Positions 44,759 through 56,853 are shown, counted from the stretch's first letter. The stretch is 64,000 bases of DNA from Dactylorhiza incarnata (GCA_033032865.1 JAWHQI010000262.1:868001-932000); one strand, 5' to 3'. Made by a program: numbers and translations. Notes: a model not told the origin generated them from the letters alone.

Positions 44759-45775
44759 ATGGCTCCACCAAAAGTGAACTCTGGCTTTAATGTGGATGTT
44801 GATTCCTTCAGTGCTATAGCAGAAAACTTCAAAGGCATTCTTGGCTTATTTCAAGATGTTGGTTTAACCAAGCTAATATTTTTAAGGTGTAAGATTTTGG
44901 ACATTGAATTAACAGAGTTAAAGGATAGCTTTCACAAAGGAAATGATGGCTCTAGAAATGGAAACATTTATGTGAATTCCATCAACATTACAGAGGAGAT
45001 GTTAACTCAAACATATGATCTACCATCTGGTAGTGATTTTGATGAACTTTCAGCAGAAGAGACCAACATGGCATTACAGATTATGAAATTCAGCAAAAAG
45101 AAGGCAATCAACCTAAAGAAGATTGACCTTGGGGAAGAATACTAATTTCTTGCAGACATTATAGGGAAGGTACTGCTCTATAAGATCTCTGCTCATGATG
45201 TCATTCCAAAGCAGCAGCTGTAGATAATGGGAGCTCTTGTTCTAAAGCAGAAGATAAATTGGGGGAGATGCCTCCTGAAATTGATTGGACACAAGTACAC
45301 TCATAAGGAAAATGCTTATATGAGGATTATGAGTCAAGTACTTCTTCAGCACTACCCTGCAGTGTGCAAATCAAAAGGAGTGCCTATTTCTCCAGGAAAA
45401 AGGATTAACATAGGAATCTTCTCTAAATGGACCAGGAAGATCCTCAAGCCTAGTCAAGCTGCATCTTCACCTCCTCTCTCTCCAGCACCACAGGACATGG
45501 AGACAACTGTACCAGAACTTCCAACTCAAAATTATCCACCGGCACAACAAGGTGTCATTCTAGAGCAAAATCCCCAATCCATCCCATCCACCTCAGCTCT
45601 AGAACCTACACCTCAACCTTCCCTCCAGCAACTACATCAACCAACCACTATTATCATAGACATTCAGTGTGCTCCACCACAACCACCATCATACCATGTT
45701 TCTCCAGAAGTCTATCATACACTTTCTCCCCTCCATGCAGACTTCCCACCATCACCTCCTATATCTACCATAACT
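44759..45775 (+). pseudogene. S2 env-like ORF, N-terminal part
   Basis: Starts MAPPKVNSGFN; the frame is open from 44669 but 44759 matches the S1 start style. The N-terminal domain has the 'putative plant transposon protein' pattern (YVNSINITEEMLTQTYDLP), then a Pro/Gln/Ser-rich stretch (45440-45775). Stops TAA 45143 and TAG 45221 in one frame. A solo LTR is inserted after 45775; the ORF resumes at 46953. Function unknown; called env-like by position only. Confidence 0.7.
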
Positions 45776-45799
45776 TGTTGAATTTTGAAGTGTAAGTGG

Positions 45800-46050
45800 A
45801 GGTCGGCCGGTCTGGGCATTAGACCGGGTAGTCTGGTAATACCACAGAGGTCAGACGGTCTGATATGAAGACCGCACCGGTTATCTTTCTGTAGTGGACT
45901 GACGGTTAGCTAGTGGCAGATGGCCTTGGTTCTCAAACCACCTGGGTTCAGCAATCTGTTTGTAACCGGGCAGTTAAGAGCCGCGGTTACCTTTAGATGT
46001 TGCGTTCTAGCCAGTTATTTGCTCGCTGGCTGGCAGGTGTCTGCTGGTAT
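45800..46050. repeat. U3 palindromic motifs of the solo LTR
   Basis: Motifs CCGGTCTG, AGACCGGGTAGTCTGG, TCAGACGGTCTGA and TAACCGG recur and are self-complementary. Confidence 0.65.
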
Positions 46051-46207
46051 TATTGGAGTTATGCGAGTTGTCCGCGCGGCTTGTTCTTAAGTCGGTGCAC
46101 TGTTCTGCAGGGTTAAATCAGCAAGTCACGCGATTTGTTTTCTACCCGGTATTGTTGGTGGGCGGTTATCCTATCGCATAGGTGGTGACCATACTCCTCA
46201 CCTCTAC

Positions 46208-46215
46208 TATAAATA
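46208..46215 (+). promoter_or_regulatory. TATA box of the solo LTR
   Basis: CTACTATAAATAGGACC, downstream of the palindromic region. Confidence 0.6.
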
Positions 46216-46952
46216 GGACCTCCATCAGAGCTAAGATTAGAAGTGAATAGTACGTGAGAGCTCGCGAGTTTGTGGTGCAGATAGATTTTTCTGTTCGCGC
46301 GGTTTGAGGCTTACCTTTGCTGGGTTCGTAGGTTGTGCGGCTTGCTTGTGGTTCTGATTTGATCAGAGGAGACCGCAATGGATAAGCCGGTAGCAGTTTG
46401 TGGTGGGTAGCAGCAGGAGGTTGCGGCTAGCAACAAGGAAGGTTCTCTTCAGCTCGTTTCAGCTTTCAATAAAGTTTAGACCGCGGCTGTTATGTGGTTT
46501 GTCTTTGCCGATCTGTTACTTTTGTTCAGTTCTTCACCAGCTTGTTCGCGGATAGGAGCGGTCAAGTGACTGTGGTCAGGCGGCCTTGCTTGGGCGAACA
46601 GAGTGAGCATTGGAATAGTGGGTAGTCTGCATGACGAGTTGCGGATTGGTGATTTCGTGATTAGACATGTGGTCAACATGGCAACTTGTCGGTTTGCGCA
46701 GACAACCTTTGTTAGTCAGGCGGTTTGGCGGGTTCATGTTGTAACCGCCAGCTTCTTATAGTTGGTTTTCTTCTCTCCTCATTATTGTGTACTGAAAGAA
46801 TCATGTCTCGCAATGTATGCCTTAAAATGTACAAAAAGATAGTTGATACAAGTTTTCTCTTGTTCCTTCATTGTTTCTGGTTTCTGGTGCTTGGTATGGT
46901 TGGAGTGTTCCTGCGACCTGGTCCCATTTTCTGCTTATTAAAATTTTTAACA

Positions 46953-47573
46953 CACCTACCCCTCCCATTGACCTTGAGCAAGTTATCTCAAAAGCAGTAG
47001 GGCTAGCCTCTAGCACCATTGCTGATCTTCTAGCTGCTCAAACAAGAAAATTTGATAGAAAGTACTCTCAGATGGAGAGTGAATTACATCAATCAAAAGG
47101 GTCTCTTCTGGCTCTAAGATCCTTTGTATCCTCCTCCTTAGTCACCAAAGAGTTCTTAACCACCCTAGCCAGCAAGGTTCAGAAGGGGGAGATGGTTGAG
47201 GAGGAGGAAAATCAAGAAAAAATCAGGAAGAGGAAATGCCTATAGTATAGGAAGATCCCAACAGATTAACTATCATTCAGAGAGGAAAAGATCTTGTAGA
47301 GCTTCCTGCAATGTCTCCAGAAAAACAATCAATACAGGGGGAGCCAGCTGCAAATATTACTGATGAACCTGCCCCTGTTGTAATCCAGGGGGATCCTTCA
47401 ACAAATCCTCAAGAGAATCTTGGAGAAAATTACGAGGAGCTTCCAACTCAAGAAACAGTTGGGGATGTGATTGAAAGTGCTCCGGGGAAGCAAATTCCAG
47501 ATGTTTAAGGAAATATGGAAGGAGAAATGATTGATGAAGACACAATAGTGAACCAGGGGGAGGTGATTCCCTC
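46953..47573 (+). pseudogene. S2 env-like ORF, middle part (coiled coil)
   Basis: Resumes with PTPPIDLEQVISKAVG, then a helical stretch like the matching part of S1's ORF. A frameshift near 47220 follows, then a TAG near 47252 and TAA 47506 in the second frame. GGGGGAG motifs occur at about 47337 and 47557. S3 is inserted at 47574, duplicating CCCTC. Confidence 0.65.
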
Positions 47574-47744
47574 TGTTGGAACATCGTCTTCCGCATCTCC
47601 TAGGTTTGAGAAAAACAAATCCTATGTGTATTTGATCTTGTGTGTTTAAGTGCATAGGAAAACAAGTCCACATGACTCAAGGATAACATAAGAAGGTTGC
47701 ACCCAAATTTGAAGCCAAAATTCCAACATGCCCACTAGCGCCGG

Positions 47745-47880
47745 CGATAGCACCTAGCGCAGGCGCTAGCTCTGATTAGAGCAATTTTAGGAGGCAGATA
47801 TAGAAGGAGATAGCGCAAGGCAATAGCAGCTAGCGCAGGCGGTATCTATTAGCGTAGGAGATAGCGCAAAACAATAGAGG
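47745..47880. repeat. S3 U3 array of TAGCGCAGGCGCTAGC motifs
   Basis: Seven or eight TAGCGC words, some as full palindromes (TAGCGCAGGCGCTA). Counterpart at 60085-60240, and a single copy inside the element at 57731-57765. Confidence 0.8.
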
Positions 47881-48028
47881 AAGGCGGCCGGCTTGCTTAA
47901 AATGAAGGATTCTCTCACGGAGAATAATTCCAGCAATAGGGCTAATGAAGGATTCTCTCACGGCAATAGGGCTAATGAAGAATAGAGGAAGGCGGCCGGC
48001 AGTAGCGATAGTGCGGGCACTCCAAGGC

Positions 48029-48036
48029 TATAAAAA
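48029..48036 (+). promoter_or_regulatory. TATA box of S3 5' LTR
   Basis: GGCTATAAAAAGGACC, conserved at 60353 in the 3' LTR. Confidence 0.65.
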
Positions 48037-48805
48037 GGACCACTTAGATTCATATTCTTCATCCTCTTATGATCCTAAATTCTAGAGCCTCGTGCCACAT
48101 CATATAGAGGAAGATTCAGAGAGATACTCCCACAAATCCATGAAGGCTTATGGAGATCATTGGAGAATATTTCAACACGCTTCATCACCGTGATGAAAGA
48201 CCGCATCGACTATGATCATACTCTGCGAGTCGTCGTCTACTTCTCAAAGATATTCATATAGGGAGTTCTTATATTATTGTCCTTTTTTCACATCTTTTCT
48301 TATAATCAGTAAGTGAATTCGCCTTGTGTTGGCGAATAGGTCTGGATAGGACTAAGGGCAGAAATTCACATCGTGTTGGCGACTAGGTCTAGGGTATAGA
48401 TCTAGGGGGTGCTCGAGGCCATATCTGGAGAAGGATTGGCTAGAGCGGCTTGAGGACGTATCCGAGGAAGGATAGGCTAAAGCCACCGGTTCGTGGGGAT
48501 ACGAGTCGGGATAGAAAACAAAAAAGATTTTATTATTCGCTTTCGATTTCTAGCTTCATAGAAATCTAATTTTGTAATAAATTTTATTAATAATAATCAT
48601 GTCTCTCTTTGGGTAATAAAATTGATTTGTTTTTCACTTCTCTAAATTGATAATTATTTTCTCTTTTATTATAAATCAATTTAGTTCTTCATTCTAAATC
48701 TCTATTTCAATCTCTTAGTTTTTCAAGTATATCAAAATATAACATAAGTTTTTAAAACCCTTATTCACCCCCCCCCCCCCTAAGGTAGCCTACTGATCCA
48801 ACAAG

Positions 48806-48821
48806 TGGTATCAGAGCTAGC
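48806..48821 (+). promoter_or_regulatory. S3 primer binding site (tRNA-iMet type)
   Basis: TGGTATCAGAGCTAGC two bases after the LTR end. Confidence 0.85.
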
Positions 48822-48853
48822 TTTTATTCCAATCAGCTTAACAACTGGGAATA

Positions 48854-50125
48854 ATGGCATCTCATGATCTCACATCTATTAGTGGGGTAAATTTTTATGA
48901 GGAAGAAAAATCTCTTAAACCACCTTTATTTGAAGGAAGAAATTATAAAGGATGGAAAATATTAATGAAAAAGTTTCTTAAAGGTTTAGATGAAAAAGTT
49001 TGGAATATTACTATTAAGAAACCACCTAGCGTATTAAATAGAAACGAAATGGTATTAAATGCAAAATCTATGAATAGTCTATTTTGTGCGTTAGATCAAA
49101 ATATTTCCAAACTCATTTATACTTTTCCTACTGGATACGAAATGTGGAATTTTCTTGACATAATTTATGATTCTCCATCTACAGATATCGAACAATCACA
49201 AGAACCATAGAATATGCAAGCTTGCACATGTTTTCAAGAAAGCTCCTCACATGATGAATCCATAGAATGCACATCTAAAATAAGGGAAGATGAAAACTCA
49301 TCAATGGAAGAGGAATGCAATAATGATATAATAGGAACTTCTTGTTCAAACCAGTCCTCATCCACAAGCGTTGTAAGGAAATCAAAATCCCTTATTGTTT
49401 GTAATTCAATTTCTACAATCTACAAAACGTGAAATTAAGAAATTAATAAAGGTTAATTCAAAATTACATTTAGAAAATAAAAGGTTAAAGGCTAATATAG
49501 AATCTAGTTGTGCTGTGGTTTCTCCATCTTGCTCTTTAATTGATATTTCAAAGCCTTGTTTTGATTGCAATGATATTAAAGAAAAATTCAAGGATTTTGA
49601 AAAAGAACTTTTAATTTCAAAAGAGCATAATGAAAAATTGATAAATAAAAATAATATTTTATCTAATAAACTAGAATCATTAAAACTATTTGTGCAAACA
49701 ATTTCAAGCAATAAATAATCTTTTATTTCTAGTTTATCATCAAACATATGTAAGTCTTATACTAGTATTTTAAAATCTATTAAACATGTACCTAGTAGAA
49801 TGTTTAATCATAAAAGCGTAATGAATTTTGACCCTCACTATATATCTCCCAAATTAAATTCAAATGTGGACAAATTTCCTATGAAAAATAATTTCAAAAG
49901 TGATTATTATTTCAAGCCTAAGTTTAATGAATATGGAAAGTTGATGCATAATTATAACGCTAAACCTAAGTATGAGTGGAGACCCAAAATTAAAGATGAA
50001 ACGGTAACTCCAATTGAAAGGGTTCTTTTTTTTTCATCTCTCCAAAAGTCATCTCGTTATATTTGGGTACCCAAAGGAACCACCACACTTTGTCACCTTT
50101 GGATACCTAAATCTCTTATTCATTA
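48854..50125 (+). pseudogene. S3 gag (UBN2-like plus coiled coil)
   Basis: ATG 48854. The N-terminal motif PPLFEGRNYKGWKILMKKFL is a clear copia gag start. An acidic/Ser-rich part, then a coiled coil (49440-49700, rich in Asn, Lys and Leu) follow, with a degenerate Cys motif at SKPCFDC. It ends with YIWVPKG near 50060, the usual gag-protease border. Stops TAG 49208 and TAA 49716; a frameshift near 49420. I find no clear zinc knuckle. Confidence 0.75.
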
Positions 50126-50588
50126 GGTATCTCCAAAAGCATGAAGTAGAATATTTTCAAAATGAAATATACAATTTTTTACTTCATGATATACTTTAAT
50201 GTCTTTTTAATTTTTCTTTTTGTTTTCTTATTTTTAAGCTAGTTATGGTCATCTTATATATTATTAGAATTATGATTTTATCTCTTAAAACTTAATGAGT
50301 TTATAAATCAAATTGATCAAAATTAAAAATCATATTTTATTTTGATGACTATCTATCTTTCTTATATTAATTGCATATATATTATATTGTATTCATATAA
50401 ATTGAACTATAAATTTGCTATAAGGTATATCAAATTAAATCAAGTTATTAGGTTATTAAGCTCTTTAGCCTTCATCAACAAAATTAGAGAAATAACATGA
50501 TCTAAAAGAAAGTTCAAGATCTAAAAGAAAGCTCAATCTTCAATATGTTTTTCTTTTTCTTTTTCAAAATAAATATTGTATTATGTTC
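50126..50588 (+). other. S3 AT-rich non-coding spacer
   Basis: No pol. Ends at TGTTC (50584-50588), the target duplicated by F. Confidence 0.5.
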
Positions 50589-50756
50589 TGATGAGTACTT
50601 TTTGTACTCATCTTTTAGTATAATTTTGATGTAATTTTAATATAAATGCATGTCAATTATTTGTTTTATCTTATAATAATCATTCCTTTTTATTTCTGTC
50701 ACTAAGTTAAGTTTAGTTTATGTTTTGCAGGTTTTCTGGGCACTTTGAGTAAAATT

Positions 50757-51215
50757 GTCAAGTACACGCCCAAGGTCACGGGCGTGACCAAGGGGCGTGA
50801 CAGTCTAGATGTGTTCTAGACCCGATTCCGCCATCCCGGGAGCATTCCGTGAAGTTTCGCCAAGTACACGCCCAAGGTCACGGGCGTGACCAAGGGCGTG
50901 ACATCCAAGTCACGGCCGGGACCCCGCCACCAGCTGCCAGCACGCCTGCCACGTCATTTAAAGTTACACGCCCCAGGTCACGGACGTGACCAGGGGGCGT
51001 GACATCCAAGTCACGGGCGTGACTCGACCCGCACTTCTTCCCGCCAGAGTTCCCCGCCAGCACCACTATTTCAAGATTACACGCCCCTGGTCACGGGCGT
51101 AACCTAGGGCGTGACACGGCCGAAACGCTCGCAATTACTCAAGAAGGCGCCCTCTCCGATGTTGCTTCGATCAAGCCCCTTACACGCCCTTGGTCACGGG
51201 CATGACCAAGGGCAT
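50757..51215. repeat. F U3 array of GGTCACGGGCGTGACC palindromes
   Basis: Five main blocks of ACACGCCC-AGGTCACGGGCGTGACC-AGGGCGTGAC, each able to fold, spaced 60-100 bp apart. Counterpart at 55436-55875. Confidence 0.9.
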
Positions 51216-51234
51216 GTAACCTCATTTTTTCAGC

Positions 51235-51242
51235 TATATAAA
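51235..51242 (+). promoter_or_regulatory. TATA box of F 5' LTR
   Basis: CAGCTATATAAAGCC; the same in the 3' LTR at 55888. Confidence 0.65.
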
Positions 51243-52201
51243 GCCAGCTCCAGCAAATGTTTAGGAGGCAATTTTTAGGACTTAGACTTTTCATTTCATG
51301 TCGTTATTTTCATACTTTAGTAGTTCTTGTACTCCTTTTCGTCTTGCAATTGGTACGTTCAATTAAAATAGTTTGTAATTTTCAATTCCTAGCTTGTAAC
51401 TTTCTTAGCAATTTAATAAAATTGTTCTTTTCTTCTCTCATTCCCCTCTCTTATTTTTATCATGCACTTATTTTTATTTTTGTTAAATTCCTCCATCTCC
51501 ATGAGTAGCTAAAGTATTATTAGTACCCGGCCGAGATGATCCAAGGAATGATATAAGTCATGAAATAATCTACAGTTGCTATTTCTCTTTTCGAAAATGC
51601 TTAAGATTTACCCTTGATTTTAAGATAACGAGATTATATTTTCGATATATAATTCTGGTTCTTGTTTTCGTTCTTTAGTTAGCCGAGAGGCTCGTAAGAC
51701 GAATCGATCACTCAAGGATGAAAAAGAGTAGAATGCAATCCTCGAGAGAGGACGACGTTACCCTTCCGGATTGGAGTAAAAGCCAATAGTGGGATTCACT
51801 TCGATAAGGCGAGTTTTAGGGGTTTTGATTCTAGAACGAGAGTTCGATTGATCAACCTAAACTCAGTTGAGCGCATCCTCGAGAGAGGTGCATTCATAAT
51901 TCGGGAATCTCCACGGTCAAAGCTATTTTATTAAGAGAATGCGCTTTTATTCTTTGTTCTTATTTTTATCTCCAAGGTGATTCAAGATCGAGTGCTAATC
52001 GTTCTTTTAATTCTTATTTTTATTTCCCTTTGCAAAATCACTCCTAAGTTCTATTTGATAAAATAATAGAGATTTTCTTGAAGTAAGAGTACTCAACCGC
52101 CCCGAGTCCAATACGCCCTTGGTTTTTATAACCTATACTACATTCGATACGGTACACTTGCCATTGTCGTTTGCAAGCATAGTTTTGCCCCATCAAGTTT
52201 T

Positions 52202-52219
52202 TGGCGCTGCTGCCGGGGA
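52202..52219 (+). promoter_or_regulatory. F primer binding site (Athila-like)
   Basis: TGGCGCTGCTGCCGGGGA, six bases after the LTR end; close to the TGGCGCCGTTGCCGGGGA of Athila-like elements. Confidence 0.7.
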
Positions 52220-52335
52220 CACGGTTGATATTTCAAAAAAAGAAATATTTATTAATTTTATCGTTCTCTTTCTTCTCCCTCTTCTCCTTATTTTTTTTTA
52301 TATAAAAAAAATCTTAAAAAGCGCAATCTAAATTC

Positions 52336-52425
52336 TCGGAAAGGACGCTTTGGGCTTGAATTCCCATCATAGCCTCTAGTACCTTGCAAACCCTTCACCG
52401 GGTAGATCTTGGGAAGTCCGGGACT
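52336..52425 (+). other. Conserved ~86-nt block, copy 1 (F leader)
   Basis: Landmarks: GCTTTGGGCTTGAA, CCCATCA, CCTTCACCGGGTA and GGGAAGTCC. It lies about 90 nt before the F ORF start. Three short hairpins are possible (TGGG/CCCA, ACCC/GGGT, CTTGG/CCRRG). Confidence 0.7.
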
Positions 52426-52515
52426 AATTTAACCCGCTTTTTGAAAAAAAAAATTATAATAAAAATATTTATAAAATTCCATTCATTTAGCTAAAGGTTG
52501 TTTCCTTTTTTTAAT

Positions 52516-53911
52516 ATGAAAGAATCTGAATTGGCCGTTAAGGTTGCTGAGCTTCGAAACCAACTTTATCTCTTACAAGCCGCACGAGAACACCAATTTA
52601 GTTGTCATTATTGTGGTGCGCCTCATCAAAGTGAGGAATGTTATTTACATTCTTATTATCAAAATAATTATTATGAAAATAATTTTCCTCAATATCATTC
52701 AAATAATTTTGATAATAATTACGATCATAATTTTTCATCTTTTAATGAGAATAATTTTTCAAACTTTGATGAAAATAATTTTTCTAATTTTAATGAGAAT
52801 AATTTTTCGGCATTTAATAATTGTTCTTCTAGCTCCGAAGTTAATTATTCCTCGTGGCAAGCTCACCCGGATAGTTCCCGGAGCAACGAAGATAAATATT
52901 TAGATCCGAATTTTTGTTTTTCTTCTTATACACCGCAGTCTTTGTTTTCTAATTTGGGGGAAATTTCGCAGATCCAAATTGATACTTCCCCCCAAAATTT
53001 AGAGGAAAATAATTTTTCTAATTTTCACGAGAATAATTTTTTGACCTCTAATAAGTTGTCTTCTAGCCCAGAAGTAGATTATTCTTGGTGCACGGTCACC
53101 CGGATAGTCTTCGGGGCGATGAAGATAAATCTTTAGATCCGAATTCTTGTTCTTCTTTTGCGCCGCAATTTTCGTACTCTAATTTTGGGGAATATCCGCT
53201 TTTTCAATTTGATACTCCACCCCAGAATTTAGATGAGAATTTTCTTTTTTCTAGTATTTTTCCTCATCTTTGGAAAATTTAGTTATGGAGGAACATGATT
53301 GCTCATGTACTCCCATAGTTTCTTTTCCCAATTATGAAGAAAAATTCTCTTACCAAGAAATTCTTAATGTTTTGGGCACCCCGGATGAACTAGAAGAAGA
53401 ACAAGTTTCTTCCCCTACTTCACCCGGATCTTCTTTTCTTTATCATGAATTTTCGCAAATCCCTTCTATTTTGATTCAACCAGATATTCATGAAATTTTT
53501 GTGTCCGAAAATTTTATTCCGCTTGGTAATACGTTAGATTTTCTTAATGAAATTTTTATTTTAGAAAAGGAACAACCGGAGCTTAATTTTATATTTTCGC
53601 GGGCGCCTCCTCCTTGCGAAAAATTATCTGAACCGTTTATTTGTGATTCTTTATACACTAACAATTTTCAGGATGAAGATGAGCCATTGCTACCCCAAAT
53701 AATAGACGATCCATATGCCGCTCATCTATATAAATTCAAATTGCCTCAGGTATGTATAGGTGATTTGGATTTACATATTCAAATTCAAAGACAAACGAAG
53801 AATCACATGTTAAGCGGAGGAGTTGTCGTACGACTGACGCCGGTACATTCGCCTCAGCGCAAATTAAGGGAGTTGCCTGTCCACTTCTCTTTTTATTTTC
53901 CTTTTTCCTAA
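52516..53911 (+). pseudogene. F gag-like ORF, Asn/Phe-rich with CCHC-like motif
   Basis: ATG 52516 (MKESELAVKVAELRNQL). A short helix, then a compact Cys/His motif CHYCGAPHQSEEC like Athila gag knuckles, then repeats of ENNFSNF. Next comes a module of about 85 residues present twice (SSSEVNYSSWQAHPDSSRSNEDK... and the later HPDSLRGDEDKSLDPN...). Frameshifts near 53090 and 53270 split it into three frames; the last, 53270-53911, is acidic with Phe/Ile-rich patches and ends LPVHFSFYFPFS. Function beyond a gag-like role unknown. Confidence 0.6.
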
Positions 53912-55263
53912 CACTAACCGTCTAGCTTAAAGACGGGAAAAAGAAAGCGCTCTTGGGAGGCACCCCTTGCTTATCTTTAATTTTATGTATTTTTCTTTTA
54001 AAAGTTTATTTTCCAGTATTCTTCATACTTAGTTTTAAATATTGGGGACAATGTTTAATTTTAAGTATGGGGGTGTAGCTTCGCATTCCCTATTTTTTTA
54101 TTTGATAAAGAAATTTTTTTTTAAAAATTATAAAAATCTAATTTCTTGGAAAGGGCGCTTTGGGCTTGAACTCCCATCACAGCTCCTAGGACCTTGCGAA
54201 CCCTTCACCGGGTAACCCTCGGGAAGTCCAAGAAATATTTTATAAAATAATAATAATAATAATAAATACGCCTAGCCTTGTTGTTTTTAATGTTCTATAA
54301 ATTTAGTTTGAGGTCCGATTATAAGTATTCCTACATTTTTAATTTAGCTAATATTTTATTTTATCAGAATTTGTTAAGTCTAAATTTGAAGTAATTTTGT
54401 TTTAAGAAACATTTTATGTTTTTAATTCGATTAGAGAGTTAATTTAGCACTACTTCTCCGTTTAATTTTAAATAGCTTCACTTTGTGGTAAATTGGCTAA
54501 ACATCTATAGATTTTTTATTATATTAACATTAAGATCTTAGGAAATTTCATTCCACTAAAAAGTTGCTCTCAAAATAGTTTAATTTATAAACTAGAAGTA
54601 TTTCTTTACCCTTGTTAAACATTTGCATTTTTTCTTTTTCCCCTATTGTTAGATCATATGTCATGGGAATAAGGAGATGTTAGTTCTTTATTCTCTAGTA
54701 AACATATGCAACCCAAAAATAAAAATGAAGAGAGAAAAAATGTGTATATGTCGTGGAAATGATAGGTTAATAGTCTATCATTCTCTAGTATTACATATAC
54801 TAACAAAAATGAAAAAAAGGGTTGAGAGGATAAAATTCATCACGCCAATCAAAAACCTCTTCATATCCTTTGTCTTCATTGTGCCATTTCGTTTAAACCC
54901 ATCCCAGCCAATTTCATTGTTTCTAGTCCTAAACTAAATTATTATGAGAACAATAATTTGGTAGGTGTCTTTTCCTTAAGATTCTTTTTTGTCAGAGTGT
55001 TTATAATTTCAATCTATTCTTGTTTGAAAATTTCTATAATTTTGTTTGCTAAATAGTTATCTTGAGAAGGAGTTAGCTAAACAAATTTCTCTTTTTAAAT
55101 TATCAACATAACTTATGACTTAATTGATGAATTTCTAGAATTTACTTTTAACTTACTCTTGGTTTAATGAAATTTTAGTTAATTAAAAAATAATATCGAT
55201 GTCTTGTTAGTCTTTCCTCACTCTTTTGCTCTGGAATAGCAAAAACTCAAGTATGGGGGTGTT
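53912..55263 (+). other. F 3' untranslated region with conserved block and polypurine tract
   Basis: AT-rich. Contains AAGTATGGGGGTG twice (about 54065 and just before 55264), the second acting as polypurine tract, and copy 2 of the conserved block. Confidence 0.65.
54155..54241 (+). other. Conserved ~86-nt block, copy 2 (F 3' region)
   Basis: About 85% identical to copy 1 by eye. It starts GGAAAGGGCGCTTTGGG and ends GGGAAGTCCAAGA. Confidence 0.75.
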
Positions 55264-56848
55264 TGATGAGTACTTTTTGTACTCATCTTTTAGTATAATT
55301 TTGATGTAATTTTAATATAAAGTCATGTCAATTATTTGTTTTATCTTATAATAATCATTCCTTTTTATTTCTGTCACTAAGTTAACTTTCGTTTATGTTT
55401 TGCAGGTTTTCTGGGCACATTGAGTAAAATTGTCAAGTACACGCCCAAGGTCACGGGCGTGACCAAGGGGCGTGACAGTCTAGATGTGTTCCAGACCCAA
55501 TTCCGCCATCCCGGGAGCATTCCGTGAAATTTCGCCAAGTACACGCCCAAGGTCACGGGCGTGACCAAGGGCGTGACATCCAAGTCACGGTCGGGACCCG
55601 CCACCAGCTGCCAGCACGCCTGCCACGTCATTTAAAGTTACACGCCCTAGGTCACGGGCGTGACCAGGGGGCGTGACTCGCCCCTCACTTCTTCCCGCCA
55701 GAGTTTCCCGCCAGCACCACTATTTCAAGATTACACGCCCCAGGTCACGGGCGTGACCTAGGGCGTGACACGGCCGAAATGCTCGCAATTACTCGAGAAG
55801 GCGCCCTCTCCGCTGCTGATTCGATCACGCCCCTTACACGCCCTTGGTCACGGGCGTGACCAAGGGCGTGTAACCTCATTTTTCAGCTATATAAAGCCAG
55901 CTCCAGCAGATGTTTAGGAGGCAATTTTTAGGACTTAGACTTTTCATTTCATGTCATTATTTTCATACTTTAGTAGTTCTTATACTCCTTTTCATCTTGC
56001 AATTGGTACGTTCAATTAAAATAGTTTGTAATTTTCAATTCCTAGCTTGTAATTTTCATAGCAATTTAATAAAATAGTTCTTTTCTTTTCTCATTACCCT
56101 CTCTTATTTTTATCATGCACTTCTTTTTATTTTTGTTAAATTCCTCCATCTCCATGAGTAGCTAAAGTATTATTATTACACGGCCGAGATGATCCAAGGA
56201 ATGATATAAGTCATGAAATAATCTATAGTTGCTATTTCTCTTTTTGAAAATGCTTAAGATTTACCCTTGACTTTAAGATAACGAGATTATATTTTTGATA
56301 TATAATTCTTGTTCTTGTTTTCGTTCTTTAGTTAGCTGAGAGACTCGTAAGACGAATCGATCACTCAAGGATGAAAAGGAGTAGAATGCAATCCTCGAGA
56401 GAGGACAACGTTACCCTTCCGGATTAGAGTAAAAGCCAATAACGGGATTCACTTCGATAAGGCGAGTTTTAGGGGTTTTGATTCTAGAACGAGAGTTCGA
56501 TTGATCAACCTAAACTCAGTTGAGCGCATCCTCGAGAGAGGTGCGTTCATAATTCAGAAATCTCCACAGTCAAAGCTATTTTATTAAGAGAATGCGCTTT
56601 TATTCTTTGTTCTTATTTTTATCTCCAAGGTGATTCAAGATCGAGTGCTAATCGTTCTTTTAATTCTTATTTTTATTTCCCTTTGCAAAATCACTCCTAA
56701 GTTCTATTTGATAAAATAATAGAGATTTTTTTGAAGTAAGAGTACTCAACCGCCCCGAGTCTAATACGACCTTGGTTCTTATAACCTATACTACATTCGA
56801 TACGGTACACTTGCCGTTGTCGTTTGCAAGCATAGTTTTGCCCCATCA
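55264..56848 (+). repeat. F 3' LTR (1,585 bp)
   Basis: Same start hairpin, U3 array and TATA as the 5' LTR, ending GCCCCATCA before TGTTC. Confidence 0.92.
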
Positions 56849-56853
56849 TGTTC

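Larger units (their letters stand above)
45776..46952 (+). mobile_element. Solo LTR in the S2 env-like ORF (1,177 bp)
   Basis: Begins TGTTGAATTTTGAAG and ends AAAATTTTTAACA, inverted ends. U3 has CCGGTCTG / AGACCGG palindromes (45800-46050) and TATA at 46208. The flanks TAACT and CACCT agree at three of five bases, so the duplication is decayed or the ends are off by a base or two. Env-like coding resumes directly after it. Confidence 0.7.
47574..48803 (+). repeat. S3 5' LTR (1,230 bp)
   Basis: TGTTGGAACATCG...TGATCCAACA. U3 has a TAGCGCAGGCG array (47745-47880), TATA at 48029 and a C run at 48768. Confidence 0.9.
50589..52195 (+). repeat. F 5' LTR (1,607 bp)
   Basis: Starts with a hairpin, TGATGAGTAC-TTTTT-GTACTCATC, and ends TTTGCCCCATCA. 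U3 array 50757-51215, TATA at 51235. Confidence 0.92.
50589..56848 (+). mobile_element. F: non-autonomous gypsy-type element with Athila-like primer site
   Basis: TGTTC at 50584-50588 and 56849-56853. LTRs 50589-52195 and 55264-56848. Primer site 52202 resembles the tRNA-Asp-type site of Athila-like elements. One Asn/Phe-rich gag-like ORF, broken; no pol. The 3' region has the phrases GGGGACAATGTTTAA and AAGTATGGGGGTG, seen in Athila-like and large non-autonomous elements. By eye the LTRs differ by a few percent, plus a ~20-bp deletion in the 3' copy. Confidence 0.87.

Noticed and set aside
50589..50640. Hammerhead ribozyme at the F LTR start
   Set aside because: It has a CTGATGAG-like start and a stem, but I see no matching GAAA core in the right place.
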